Positions 31,731 through 40,474 of a DNA stretch of 45,244 nucleotides are shown piece after piece. Every line of letters starts with the position of its first letter. The stretch's first letter is position 1. The notes under the pieces were generated by a model. That model saw only the letters and a list, made by a program, of their open reading frames with translations. It ran no database searches and was not told where the DNA came from. The stretch spans positions 478 through 45,721 of the forward strand of contig DJRM01000049.1 in NCBI GenBank assembly GCA_002440085.1, read 5' to 3'. The position numbers and the translations under genes are program-made. Source of the stretch: Bacteroidales bacterium UBA6360. Its GTDB lineage: Bacteria; Bacteroidota; Bacteroidia; Bacteroidales; UBA932.

Positions 31731-32327
31731 TTAAAGTTGAATTCCCATAAATGTCATGAACGCCATACCCATCAGACCCACTGTGATGAATGTGATTCCG
31801 AGCCCTTTCAGAGGTGCAGGGACATTTGAGTATGCCATTTTCTCGCGGATAGCCGCAAGGGTGACGATTGCGAGGAACCAGCCGAAGCCGGAACCGAGCG
31901 CATAGGTCGTCGCTTCGCCGAGGTTTGCGAAATCCTTCTCCTGCATGAAGAGGGAGCCTCCGAGAATCGCGCAGTTCACCGCGATGAGCGGGAGGAATAT
32001 TCCGAGCTGCGAGTAGAGGGCAGGGGCGAACTTCTCGACCACCATCTCGACTATCTGCACGATTGCCGCAATCACCGCGATGAACACGATGAAGCTCAGA
32101 AAGCTGAGGTCAACGCCCGGAATGAGCGCGTCCGGAGCGAGCACGTACTTGTTGAGAAGGTAGTTTATAGGAAGCGTGATAAGTTGCACGAAGATAACAG
32201 CGGCACCCAGTCCGGAAGCTGTCTTCACGTTCTTTGATACTGCCAGGTATGAACACATACCGAGGAAGTATGCAAAAATCATATTGTCAACGAAGACTGA
32301 CTTTACGAATAAGCTTATATATTCCAT
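31731..32327 (-). CDS. nqrE: Na+-translocating NADH:quinone reductase subunit E
   Basis: The 198-aa integral membrane subunit has about six helices. With NqrD it holds the intramembrane iron centre of the pump through conserved cysteines, here in FLGMCSYLAVSK and AVNCAILGGSLF. The sequence MEYISLFVKSVFVDNMIFAY is a typical NqrE start. It lies 18 bp after nqrD and 15 bp before nqrF. Confidence 0.97.
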   Translation of the reverse strand: MEYISLFVKSVFVDNMIFAYFLGMCSYLAVSKNVKTASGLGAAVIFVQLITLPINYLLNKYVLAPDALIPGVDLSFLSFIVFIAVIAAIVQIVEMVVEKFAPALYSQLGIFLPLIAVNCAILGGSLFMQEKDFANLGEATTYALGSGFGWFLAIVTLAAIREKMAYSNVPAPLKGLGITFITVGLMGMAFMTFMGIQL

Positions 32328-32345
32328 AATTAACTGAGTTTGTCG

Positions 32346-32969
32346 TTATTTCTCCTGAAGGTCCTTCTGAATCGAGCGCTGTACCCAGACGATGCATCCG
32401 AGGAGGATGAGGGCCATAGGCGGCAGGATAATGAGACCGTTGTTCATGTAGCCGGCATTGTAGAATGCCTCAGGGATGATTCTGAAGCCGAAGAGCGTGC
32501 CGCTTCCGAGAAGTTCACGGAAAAATGCCACGATGATGAGAATCATTCCGTAGCCGGCACCGTTCGCAAGACCGTCAAGGAGTGACGGAATCGGCTTGTT
32601 GCCGAGCGCGAACGCCTCGATGCGACCCATGACGATGCAGTTCGTTATGATGAGGCCGACATAGACTGACAGCGTCTTGCTGATGCTGTAGGCGTATGCC
32701 TTGAGCACCTGATCGACCAGAATCACCATGAGGGACACAACCACGAGCTGGACGATGATTCGGATTCGGTTAGGAATCGACTTCCTCATCATTGACACCA
32801 CGAAGCTGGAAAGCCCGGTCACTATGGTCACTGAAAGCGCCATCACGAGCGCTCCTTTCAGCTGCACGGTCACTGCAAGCGAAGAGCAGATACCGAGCAC
32901 GAGGACAGTGACAGGATTACCCTTGAAGATAGGGTTGAGCAATGTTTCCTTCAAATTAAAATCTTTCAT
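32346..32969 (-). CDS. nqrD: Na+-translocating NADH:quinone reductase subunit D
   Basis: The 207-aa membrane subunit is homologous to NqrE in inverted topology. Conserved cysteine blocks LGICSSLAVTVQ and IITNCIVMGRIEAFA correspond to the ligands of the shared iron centre. The approximately six helices fit the family. The start is 3 bp after the nqrC stop. It is required for the electron path between the NqrF 2Fe-2S cluster and the NqrC flavin. Confidence 0.97.
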   Translation of the reverse strand: MKDFNLKETLLNPIFKGNPVTVLVLGICSSLAVTVQLKGALVMALSVTIVTGLSSFVVSMMRKSIPNRIRIIVQLVVVSLMVILVDQVLKAYAYSISKTLSVYVGLIITNCIVMGRIEAFALGNKPIPSLLDGLANGAGYGMILIIVAFFRELLGSGTLFGFRIIPEAFYNAGYMNNGLIILPPMALILLGCIVWVQRSIQKDLQEK

Positions 32970-32972
32970 AAC

Positions 32973-33824
32973 CTATTCCTCCACATTTTCAGCCTCGGCA
33001 GCAGTCTCTGTTGTTGCCTCGTCGTTCGTTTCAGTTTCGGCTGGCGCGGCTTTCTTGGCCGCGATGCCGTTGAGATAAGGAAGATAATACTTCACCCAAG
33101 TGTTGATTGTCGTGCCGACGGCCTTTGAAGTGATTGACGCTCCGGAGATTGCATCCACACCGTGAATGTCGCCGCGAGCGCCGCCCTTGACAACATCGAA
33201 GTGACCGTCGTCAGTGAGCTTGTGACCCTTGAACTGGCTGTAGAACGGCTCTTCGGCAATCTTCGCGCCCAGACCCGGAGTCTCGCTCTTATGGTCGAAG
33301 ATGGCTCCGTCGAAGGTGCGGCCGTCCTCGTCGAACGCGAGATATCCCCAGACAGGGCCCCACAGTCCGGCGCCGTAGCAAGGGATTACCGTAACAGTCT
33401 TTCCTGCGATGTCAAAGACATAGACAGGAAGCCTGAGCTCCTTTGCCGCGTCGGCGTTGCCTGCCTCGACCTTCTTGATGATGTCGTTCTGCTTCTTCAG
33501 ATCTGAGGTGGAGGCAACCTGAATTGCCTTGAGGTCCTCCTTTCCAAGATTCATTGACTCTCCGACCTTGTTGCCGTCGCAGTCGATGTAGTAGGCATCC
33601 ACGGCCTTGTCTCGGTAGGTCGCGAGGATGTCCGTGTCCTCGGTGATTGAGAAATTGTCGTCGGCCTGAGCCGCTGCGGTGAGCACTTTGGTGATGGTCT
33701 CAAGCTTCACGTTCTCGTTCTGCTTGTCCTTGAGGCCTTCTGCCGCGAAAGCGAGAATCGCTGCCACCACAACCACGAGAACGGTTGAATATATAACTGT
33801 ATATACGTTGCTGTTAGTATTCAT
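32973..33824 (-). CDS. nqrC: Na+-translocating NADH:quinone reductase subunit C
   Basis: The start is the ATG at 33824 (MNTNSNVYTVIYSTVLVVVV), giving 283 aa; the open frame continues upstream but there it overlaps nqrB out of frame. One N-terminal membrane helix precedes a periplasmic FMN-binding domain whose covalent-flavin Thr is T232 in SGASITSKAVG (SGATxTS in many homologues). The last approximately 28 residues are a low-complexity Ala/Glu/Thr tail not needed for the fold and unusual for NqrC. It lies 11 bp after nqrB. Confidence 0.97.
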   Translation of the reverse strand: MNTNSNVYTVIYSTVLVVVVAAILAFAAEGLKDKQNENVKLETITKVLTAAAQADDNFSITEDTDILATYRDKAVDAYYIDCDGNKVGESMNLGKEDLKAIQVASTSDLKKQNDIIKKVEAGNADAAKELRLPVYVFDIAGKTVTVIPCYGAGLWGPVWGYLAFDEDGRTFDGAIFDHKSETPGLGAKIAEEPFYSQFKGHKLTDDGHFDVVKGGARGDIHGVDAISGASITSKAVGTTINTWVKYYLPYLNGIAAKKAAPAETETNDEATTETAAEAENVEE

Positions 33825-33835
33825 ATTATATAGGA

Positions 33836-35008
33836 TTAAGCGATTTTTACTTTCTTGTTCTGCCTCTTGATGGAGCACTCTATCACGCAGTGGTCGATGA
33901 GAGGAGCGAATGTGTTCATCAGGAGTATCGCGAGCATCATTCCCTCTGCATAGCCAGGGTTCCAGAGCCTTACCGTGACTGCAAGCGCACCTACGAGGAA
34001 TCCGTAGATCCACTTTCCGCACTCGGTCTGAGCGGAGGTCACAGGGTCGGTTGCCATGAATACGGATCCGAAGAGGAAGCCGCCCATGACGAGCTGGTAG
34101 TAGCCCGGAAGGTCAGTCGCGCCGCAGGCATAGCCGAGGTATCCTATTGCGAGTCCGCCGGCTATTGAAGACACCATAATCTTCCAGGAAGCGACTCCAG
34201 TGAAGACGAGGATGAGCGCTCCGAGAAGGATTGCTATCACGGACGTCTCGCCGACTGACCCCGGGATATTTCCTACGAACATGTTGAGGAGCGTATAGCC
34301 GTGTTCAGCAAGGCCTTCCGCAGATGCATTCGCGAGCGGGGTGGCTCCCGAGAACCCGTCAACAAGACCGTTGCCTGCGCACCATGCGTTGTTGCCCGCA
34401 CCGAGGCCGCCCACCCAAACGGTGTCGCCTGACATCTTGCTCGGGTAGGAGAAGAAGAGGAACGCGCGCGCGAGTAGCGCAGGGTTCCAGATGTTCATTC
34501 CGGTACCTCCGAAGACCTCCTTGCCGAAGATGACCGCGAACGCCACTGCAAGCGCGAGCATCCAGAGCGGAACATCGACAGGCACGATGAGCGGAATGAT
34601 CATTCCTGAAACGAGATAGCCTTCGTTGACCTCATGTCCGCGAAGCTGTGCTGATGTAAACTCTATTGCGAGGCCGACGATGTAGGACACGAGGTAGAGC
34701 GGAAGAATCTTCACGATGCCGTATCCGACCATCTGCCAGAATCCCCAGTTAAGGCCGTATGCCACAGAGTGCTGGTAGCCCGTGTTCCAGATTCCGAAGA
34801 GGAGTGCTGGAACAAGGGAGAGCACCGCGATTATCATCACTCTCTTGAGATCGACACAGTCCCTGATGTGCGAGCCCTTACGGGTTACGGTGTTCGGGAC
34901 GAAGAGGAATGTCTCGAATGCGTCGAACGTCGAATGAAGGAATCCAAGCTTTCCACCTTTCTCAAAGGTAGGCTTGATTTTGTCAACATATTTTCTTAAT
35001 GCGTTCAT
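33836..35008 (-). CDS. nqrB: Na+-translocating NADH:quinone reductase subunit B
   Basis: The 390-aa multi-spanning subunit carries covalent FMN on T223 in GFSGATPLA, riboflavin contacts, and part of the Na+ path. It includes FGKEVFGGTGMNIWNPALLARAF, given here as GGTGMNIWNPALLARAF, and the C-terminal MATDPVTSAQT. Ten or so helices fit. A GGAAAG ribosome site precedes the ATG at 35008. The gene is 10 bp downstream of nqrA. Confidence 0.98.
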   Translation of the reverse strand: MNALRKYVDKIKPTFEKGGKLGFLHSTFDAFETFLFVPNTVTRKGSHIRDCVDLKRVMIIAVLSLVPALLFGIWNTGYQHSVAYGLNWGFWQMVGYGIVKILPLYLVSYIVGLAIEFTSAQLRGHEVNEGYLVSGMIIPLIVPVDVPLWMLALAVAFAVIFGKEVFGGTGMNIWNPALLARAFLFFSYPSKMSGDTVWVGGLGAGNNAWCAGNGLVDGFSGATPLANASAEGLAEHGYTLLNMFVGNIPGSVGETSVIAILLGALILVFTGVASWKIMVSSIAGGLAIGYLGYACGATDLPGYYQLVMGGFLFGSVFMATDPVTSAQTECGKWIYGFLVGALAVTVRLWNPGYAEGMMLAILLMNTFAPLIDHCVIECSIKRQNKKVKIA

Positions 35009-35018
35009 AATCTTTCCT

Positions 35019-36374
35019 TTAAGCCATTTCCTTCAACATGAGAGATATTCCGTCCTCGATGATTGACTGAATCTCAATCTTTGACGGATCGACATATTCG
35101 CAGAGCGCGAAATCTTCAGGAAGAACCTCGTAGATGCCGAACTTCTCCATCTTTTCGATGTCCTGTGCAAGGCAGGCCTTCACGAGATAGACAGGGAAAA
35201 GGTGCATCGGGAGAACCTTTCCATACACGTCTGAAACGACGAATGCGCGGACTCCTCCGTGGAGGTTGGTGTCCATGTCATACTTCTTCTTAGGCGTGAG
35301 CCATGAGAAGTAGGTGTGCGACGTGCTGAACTGGCTTGTCCTGAACGGCTTCGCCCATCCGAACATCTCGTACTCGTTTCCTTCCTTGAGGATGGTCACC
35401 TGGTTGTCGAAGAACCCGAGGAATCCGTCGATTCCTACTGATGTTCCGGAAAGCGCGTCGCCGCTGATGAAGCGGAGGCTTTCAGGCTCCGGATAGAACC
35501 ATGCGAACTCCTTCATCGACATTCCCGGAACGCAGCTCACATACGCCGGTTCAACGGCGCGCGGGCCTGTAATCGCGATTTTCCTCCTTACGTCATATTT
35601 GCCCGTGCGGAAGAGCTTTCCGATAGCCGCGAGCATCACCATAGATACCGTCCACACCGTCTCGCCCTTGCGAATCGGGCTGATGTGGTGAATCTGCACT
35701 CCGACGTTGCCCGCAGGATGCTTGCCCGTGAATGTGTGCGGGATGATGTTCTCAAGTTTGTGGAACGGTGTCCCTGCATAGTTTGCGCTGTCGAATGACA
35801 TGTGGACGCCGCCGTCCGTCAGCTTGTTCAGGGCATTCACTCCTGCCTGGATGTCGGCGAACTCGTCCCTGAGGACATACTCCATGTCCGCCGCGAGCGG
35901 AGCCGTGTTAAACGCTGAAACGAAGATGGCCTTAGGCTTGACCTCAGGATTGGCGATAATGCCGTATGGCCTTTGGATGATGGCCGGCCAGAGACCGCCT
36001 TCAAGAAGAGCGGACTTGATGGCCTCTGCATCGAGGTCTGCCGGACTCTTCACTCCAAAGTCAACATACTCCTGCGTCTGATCCGCCTTGATGCGGATTT
36101 CAAGCAACTTTCTCTTTTCGCCGCGGACAACCTCGACGACCTCACCGCTTACCGGAGATGCGAAGAGAATGTCCTGCGCCATCTTGTCTGCCATCACAGG
36201 CGTACCCGCGAGCACCTTATCGCCCTCCCTTACAAGGAGTTTCGGAACAAGCCCTCTGAAATCAGTCGGCTTGACGGCAATAATGTCCGGGGCAATCACC
36301 TTTCTGGTGTTGAGGGTCGCCGCTCCTTCGAGAGGAATGTTCAGACCCTTTTTCAAATAGATGTTGTTTGACAT
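35019..36374 (-). CDS. nqrA: Na+-translocating NADH:quinone reductase subunit A
   Basis: The start is the ATG at 36374 (MSNNIYLKKGLNIPLEGAA), giving 451 aa; a frame start at 36410 would lie over the leader. NqrA is the cytosolic subunit near the quinone site. Characteristic blocks are LVREGDKVLAGTPVMADK, PASGEV-like ASPVSGEVVEVVRGEKR, WPAIIQRPYG, and HISPIRKGETVWTV. It is the first gene of nqrABCDEF, with a near-consensus -7 box TATCTTCG at 36428-36421. The operon makes the respiratory sodium pump that many Bacteroidales use in place of complex I. Confidence 0.97.
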   Translation of the reverse strand: MSNNIYLKKGLNIPLEGAATLNTRKVIAPDIIAVKPTDFRGLVPKLLVREGDKVLAGTPVMADKMAQDILFASPVSGEVVEVVRGEKRKLLEIRIKADQTQEYVDFGVKSPADLDAEAIKSALLEGGLWPAIIQRPYGIIANPEVKPKAIFVSAFNTAPLAADMEYVLRDEFADIQAGVNALNKLTDGGVHMSFDSANYAGTPFHKLENIIPHTFTGKHPAGNVGVQIHHISPIRKGETVWTVSMVMLAAIGKLFRTGKYDVRRKIAITGPRAVEPAYVSCVPGMSMKEFAWFYPEPESLRFISGDALSGTSVGIDGFLGFFDNQVTILKEGNEYEMFGWAKPFRTSQFSTSHTYFSWLTPKKKYDMDTNLHGGVRAFVVSDVYGKVLPMHLFPVYLVKACLAQDIEKMEKFGIYEVLPEDFALCEYVDPSKIEIQSIIEDGISLMLKEMA

Positions 36375-36420
36375 TATAAAACGTTTTTGAGTAATATTTT
36401 TTATTTCCAAAAAACCGCCG

Positions 36421-36467
36421 CGAAGATACGCATTTTTTTGCTAAATTCGCACTCCTATTTTAATAGG
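36421..36467. promoter_or_regulatory. Divergent promoters of nqrA (-) and uvrD (+), with a palindrome in the uvrD leader
   Basis: Minus: TATCTTCG (36428-36421). Plus: TAAATTCG (36442-36449). Both are TAnnTTTG with the same T-to-C change. Just after the plus box lies the palindrome CCTATT-TT-AATAGG (36454-36467), which would sit at the start of the uvrD mRNA or serve as an operator. The -33 elements are unclear. Confidence 0.45.
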
Positions 36468-36503
36468 AACCCTTTAAAAATTAACAGATAAACATAGGAA
36501 TAG

Positions 36504-38978
36504 ATGGAAAACAGTCTGAGCTCGGCCTTTGAGGGGTTGAATCCTGTTCAGAAACAGGCAGTTGAGTGTGTTGAAGGTCCGGTGCTGATAGTGGCTGGAG
36601 CCGGTTCCGGGAAAACGAAGGTCCTGACTTGCCGCATTGCCAATATCCTCAATCTCGGATGTGAGCCGCAGCAGATTCTGGCTCTGACTTTCACCAACAA
36701 GGCCGCGAAGGAGATGAAGGAGAGAATCGCGCTCATGGTCGGTGCCCGCAAGGCCCGCCGTCTCTATATGGGCACGTTCCATTCGATTTTCATCCGCCTG
36801 CTCCGCGGTTATGCCGCCGAGATAGGCTACAGGCCTGATTTCACGATATATGACACCGACGATTCCATCCGTCTCATAAAGACCTGCCTCAAGGAAATGC
36901 AGCTCGACGAAAAGGTCTATAAGCCGAAGGACGTGCAGTCGAGGATCTCGTATGCGAAGAACAATCTCGTGACAGCCGCGAAATATCGTGAGAGTCCGAA
37001 TGCCATCGAGCAGGACCGTCGTCGCAAGATGCCGAGAATCAATGAGATATATACTCTCTATTCGCAGAAGTGCCGTCAGTCCGGAGTCATGGACTTCGAC
37101 GACGTGCTCCTGAACATGAACATACTCCTGCGCGACTCGCCGAAATCGTATGAGGAAATCGCTGATATGTTCCGGTATATCCTCGTCGATGAGTATCAGG
37201 ACACGAATATGGCGCAGTACATCATACTCCGGAAACTTTCGGCGTTTCACAAGAACATATGCGTCGTCGGCGACGATTCCCAGTCGATTTACGGATTCCG
37301 GGGGGCGAGGGTGGAGAATATCCTCAACTTCCAGAAGGATTATCCGGGGTGCAGAATCTTCCGCCTCGAACAGAACTACCGCTCCACGCAGACAATCGTG
37401 AATGCCGCCAACTCCTTGATAGCCAAGAACTCCGCGAGGATTCCGAAGACCTGTTACTCCAAAGGGGACGAGGGGGAGAAGATTCATCTTATCAAGGCAT
37501 ATACTGAGACGGAGGAGGCTATGCTCATCGTGTCCTCGATTATGGCGACGCTGCGCCGCGAATCCTCACAATATCAGGATTTTGCAATATTGTATAGGAC
37601 GAATGCGCAGTCCCGTGCCCTTGAGGAGGCTCTTCGCAAGCGGAATGTGCCTTACAAGATATACTCGGGAAATTCATTCTACGAGAGGGCGGAAGTGAAG
37701 GATGCGATGGCATATCTCAAACTTACGGTGAACATAAATGACGACGAAAGTTTCAAGCGGATTGTGAATAAACCTGCGCGTGGTATCGGCGACACATCGC
37801 TTGCTGCCCTTGCGGCGGCTGCGCACAACCATGAAACGACTCTTTTCAAGGCCGTATATGAGTCTGACCTTGATACATACGGACTTAAGGCGGCGGCGGT
37901 TTCGAGGCTTCGCGCATTTTGTGACCAGATTGCGAAGAACTCGGTGAGGGCGGCCACGGAAGATGCATGGACTGTGGCGGATGCCGTTCTTAAGGACAGC
38001 GGCCTTTGGGCGTTTTTCAAGTCTGACGTGTCGGTTGAGGGGCAGTCGCGGTTCGCGAACATAGAGGAACTGCTGAACGGAGTCAAACTTTTTATCGAAG
38101 AGAGGAATGCCGAGTATGCGGAGGATATGATTGCCGAGGAGAAAATCATGTCGCAGGACGACCTGAAAGAGGATGATTACCCGATGGTTACGCTCAGTTC
38201 GTACCTTGAGAACATAACTCTGATAAGTGCCGCCGACGTGAGCGACGAGGAAACGGCAAACCGTGTCGGGCTTATGACTGTCCACACTTCAAAGGGCCTG
38301 GAGTTTCCTTATGTCTATATCGCCGGTATGGAGGAGAACCTATTTCCTTCCGGGGGGCTTCTGGCTTCTGAAAGCGATGTCGAGGAGGAGAGGCGTCTGT
38401 TTTATGTGGCCGTCACAAGGGCAAAGAAGGAGGTTTCGCTCTCTTTCGCGACGACGAGGATGCGCAACGGAAAGTCAGAGTCAAATGCACCGAGCCGTTT
38501 CATAACGGAGATTGACAGGCAATATATTGCCAATCCGATTGATCCGGATGACGATTCCGATGACGACTTGGCTCCGACCCGCGGCTGGGGCGGCGGAAAG
38601 TCCTTCTGGGGACGTTCCGGAGGCTCTTCAAATGAATATGGGCGTTCTGGAAAGGTCTATGCGGAGTCCCGTAGGCCGGCAGTCGGCGGTGGCATCTCTT
38701 CACAGGCTCGTCCGGCATCTCCAGTGCCGCCGCGCTCATCCGTTTCTCCGACTCCGTTCCACAAACCTGTGCCTCCGAAAGTGTCTGACGCTGATTTCGT
38801 GCCGACTCCGATTGCAGAACTTCGTGCAGGACAACGAATCGAGCACAGCCGTTTCGGCTTTGGGACAATAAAAAGCCTTGAAGGAAAGGCGCCTGACCTG
38901 AAGGCTGTGATCAGTTTCGACGATTATGGCGAGAAGATTCTGCTGCTCCGCTATGCGAAAATCCGTAAGGCGGAGTAA
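36504..38978 (+). CDS. uvrD: UvrD/PcrA-type ATP-dependent DNA helicase
   Basis: A superfamily-1A 3'-5' helicase for repair and replication-conflict clearance. The 824-aa protein starts with the Q-motif LNPVQKQAV, Walker A AGAGSGKT (residues 31-38), LTFTNKAAKEMKERI, the DEYQDTN Walker B (about 229-235), GDDSQSIYGFRGA, and the late motif VHTSKGLEFPYVYIAGMEE with YVAVTRAKKE. Residues about 690-770 are a disordered linker rich in Gly, Ser, Pro and Arg. The last about 50 residues form the Tudor-like GTIKSLEG domain known to contact RNA polymerase in PcrA/UvrD. It could equally be named pcrA. It ends at a clear terminator. Confidence 0.95.
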   Translation: MENSLSSAFEGLNPVQKQAVECVEGPVLIVAGAGSGKTKVLTCRIANILNLGCEPQQILALTFTNKAAKEMKERIALMVGARKARRLYMGTFHSIFIRLLRGYAAEIGYRPDFTIYDTDDSIRLIKTCLKEMQLDEKVYKPKDVQSRISYAKNNLVTAAKYRESPNAIEQDRRRKMPRINEIYTLYSQKCRQSGVMDFDDVLLNMNILLRDSPKSYEEIADMFRYILVDEYQDTNMAQYIILRKLSAFHKNICVVGDDSQSIYGFRGARVENILNFQKDYPGCRIFRLEQNYRSTQTIVNAANSLIAKNSARIPKTCYSKGDEGEKIHLIKAYTETEEAMLIVSSIMATLRRESSQYQDFAILYRTNAQSRALEEALRKRNVPYKIYSGNSFYERAEVKDAMAYLKLTVNINDDESFKRIVNKPARGIGDTSLAALAAAAHNHETTLFKAVYESDLDTYGLKAAAVSRLRAFCDQIAKNSVRAATEDAWTVADAVLKDSGLWAFFKSDVSVEGQSRFANIEELLNGVKLFIEERNAEYAEDMIAEEKIMSQDDLKEDDYPMVTLSSYLENITLISAADVSDEETANRVGLMTVHTSKGLEFPYVYIAGMEENLFPSGGLLASESDVEEERRLFYVAVTRAKKEVSLSFATTRMRNGKSESNAPSRFITEIDRQYIANPIDPDDDSDDDLAPTRGWGGGKSFWGRSGGSSNEYGRSGKVYAESRRPAVGGGISSQARPASPVPPRSSVSPTPFHKPVPPKVSDADFVPTPIAELRAGQRIEHSRFGFGTIKSLEGKAPDLKAVISFDDYGEKILLLRYAKIRKAE

Positions 38979-39010
38979 TTGTCCGAGAGAGACAGTGTTG
39001 TTTCAGTCTT

Positions 39011-39051
39011 GCGCTTCTGTTGTTTTATTGGACGGAAGCGCGTCTTTTTTT
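39011..39051 (+). terminator. Intrinsic terminator of uvrD
   Basis: GCGCTTCTGTT (39011-39021) pairs with GACGGAAGCGC (39031-39041), including G-U pairs, and is followed by TCTTTTTTT. Confidence 0.85.
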
Positions 39052-39149
39052 CTGAAAAAATCATTGTCTCAGATGTCTGAACGGGCGATTTAAAAATTTA
39101 TTTTAACGTCAGCACTAAAAAACAAACGAAAGTTTTTCTTTTTTTGGCG

Positions 39150-39178
39150 TTGCTGTTCGGGAACTTCGCATACATTTG
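39150..39178 (+). promoter_or_regulatory. Predicted promoter of the DUF4493 lipoprotein gene
   Basis: TTG (39150-39152), 18 bp, TACATTTG (39171-39178): a good Bacteroidetes -33/-7 pair. Upstream are a T-tract (TTTTTCTTTTTTT) and AACGTCA near 39105, features also present before the fimbria-like operon. Confidence 0.6.
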
Positions 39179-39214
39179 CGGCGTCTTCATGTGGGGACTT
39201 AAAATTTTTGAGAT

Positions 39215-40435
39215 ATGCGAAGTTCCAATTTTACTGTTGCCTGTCCGGGCGAAAACATGCCGCCGTTGGTTATGAGACTGCCGTCGCGCCTATGGCCTCT
39301 TTGCGCCGTGCTCCTTGTAAGTGTCTCTTGTTCTCTGTTTGCCGTTCCGGATGGTTCTGGTGGAGACGCGTCTTCGGGGGCAATGTCGGAACTCAGACTC
39401 AGCTTTGACTGGGAGTCTGTGGCCGAGACCAAGGCGGCCTCCGAAAGCATCGACACGAACAGCTTTCTGCTCGACATACGCAATTCAGGCGGTGATGTCA
39501 TCTACAGCGGGAAATACGGCGACTCGCCGGAGAAGTTTGAGCTTCCTGCGGACAGCTACACCGTCCGGGCGGTGTCTTCCGATTTCAGCGCGCCTTCGTT
39601 TTCTTCTCCGCAATATGGGGACGAGCAATGTGTGGTGGTTCCTGCCGGCATGGTGATAGGCGTGGAGCTGAACTGTACTATGATGAACTGTGGCATAGGC
39701 TTGAAGATAGCTTCCGGATTCCTGACTCAATATCCCAAGTCGAGTCTTTTCGTGAAGTCGGATGACGGCCGTCTGCCCTATTCCTATACAGAACGGCGAA
39801 TTGCCTATTTCCGGCCGGGGAAAATCAGTCTGATGATTGCCGACGCCACACAGACAAAGACCTTGATGACGCGCAGCCTTTCTGCCGGTGAGGTGCTCAA
39901 GCTTTCTGTCAAAGTGTCGGCATCTTCGGGTGGTTCGTCGACAGGAGGACAGACGTCGTCATCCGGAGGCGGCCTCAAGATAGCTGTTGATACTGCAAAG
40001 AACTGGATTTCAGGAACTTATACGATTGGTGACGGCACATCGTCGGGCGACTCATCATCAGGCGGTGGCTCAGCTTTCGGGCCGGGAGACTCGGATGCCA
40101 ATGCAATGACCATCGCTATGGCAAAGGAAAGCATAGGGGAGACAGACGTATGGGTGGGCGGCTACGTCGTTGGCGGTGACCTAACTTCCGCCAAGGCCGT
40201 GTTCACGCCTCCGTTCAAGTCAAAGAGCAACATTCTGCTCGGACCGCGATCTTCGGCGACATCTCGTGACAACTGCCTCTCCGTACAGCTTGCGGAAGGC
40301 GATGCCCGCGATGAACTGAACCTTGTGGATAATCCTCAGATGCTCGGCCGTCAGGTGCTTCTCTGCGGTGACATAGTGGAATCCTACTACGGCATGCCGG
40401 GCATCAAGAACATCAGCGACTTTGTAATCAAGTAG
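39215..40435 (+). CDS. DUF4493-type surface lipoprotein with C-terminal DUF6359-like domain
   Basis: The open frame has 406 aa from 39215; ATGs at 39257 and 39272 are alternatives, and MRLPSRLWPLCAVLLVSVSC (from 39272) is the best lipoprotein signal. Residues about 60-235 fit DUF4493, a fimbrillin-like beta domain: ETKAASESIDTNSFLLDIRN, PADSYTVRAVS, FSSPQYGDEQCVVVPAG. Two Ser/Gly linkers follow (SSGGSSTGGQTSSSGGG and GDSSSGGGS). The last about 110 residues resemble DUF6359: VWVGGYVVGGDLTSAKAVF, NILLGPRS, NLVDNPQMLGRQVLLCGDI. It is a single-gene unit converging on rsmI. Ligand and role are unknown; surface binding or fibre assembly is likely. Confidence 0.78.
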   Translation: MRSSNFTVACPGENMPPLVMRLPSRLWPLCAVLLVSVSCSLFAVPDGSGGDASSGAMSELRLSFDWESVAETKAASESIDTNSFLLDIRNSGGDVIYSGKYGDSPEKFELPADSYTVRAVSSDFSAPSFSSPQYGDEQCVVVPAGMVIGVELNCTMMNCGIGLKIASGFLTQYPKSSLFVKSDDGRLPYSYTERRIAYFRPGKISLMIADATQTKTLMTRSLSAGEVLKLSVKVSASSGGSSTGGQTSSSGGGLKIAVDTAKNWISGTYTIGDGTSSGDSSSGGGSAFGPGDSDANAMTIAMAKESIGETDVWVGGYVVGGDLTSAKAVFTPPFKSKSNILLGPRSSATSRDNCLSVQLAEGDARDELNLVDNPQMLGRQVLLCGDIVESYYGMPGIKNISDFVIK

Positions 40436-40474
40436 GATTCTGTCCCAAGTTTCACGAGTGCGGAACTTGAGTCG

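Noticed and set aside
36474..37487. 337-codon open frame antisense to the uvrD helicase
   Set aside because: It overlaps all helicase motifs I to III of uvrD and the uvrD promoter; it is a shadow frame.
37674..38285. 203-codon open frame antisense to uvrD
   Set aside because: Basic, low-complexity translation with no recognisable motif, opposite conserved helicase sequence.
40436..40474. CAAGTT/AACTTG hairpin between the DUF4493 gene and rsmI as a bidirectional terminator
   Set aside because: The stem is only about 6 bp with a long loop and there is no T-run on either strand.
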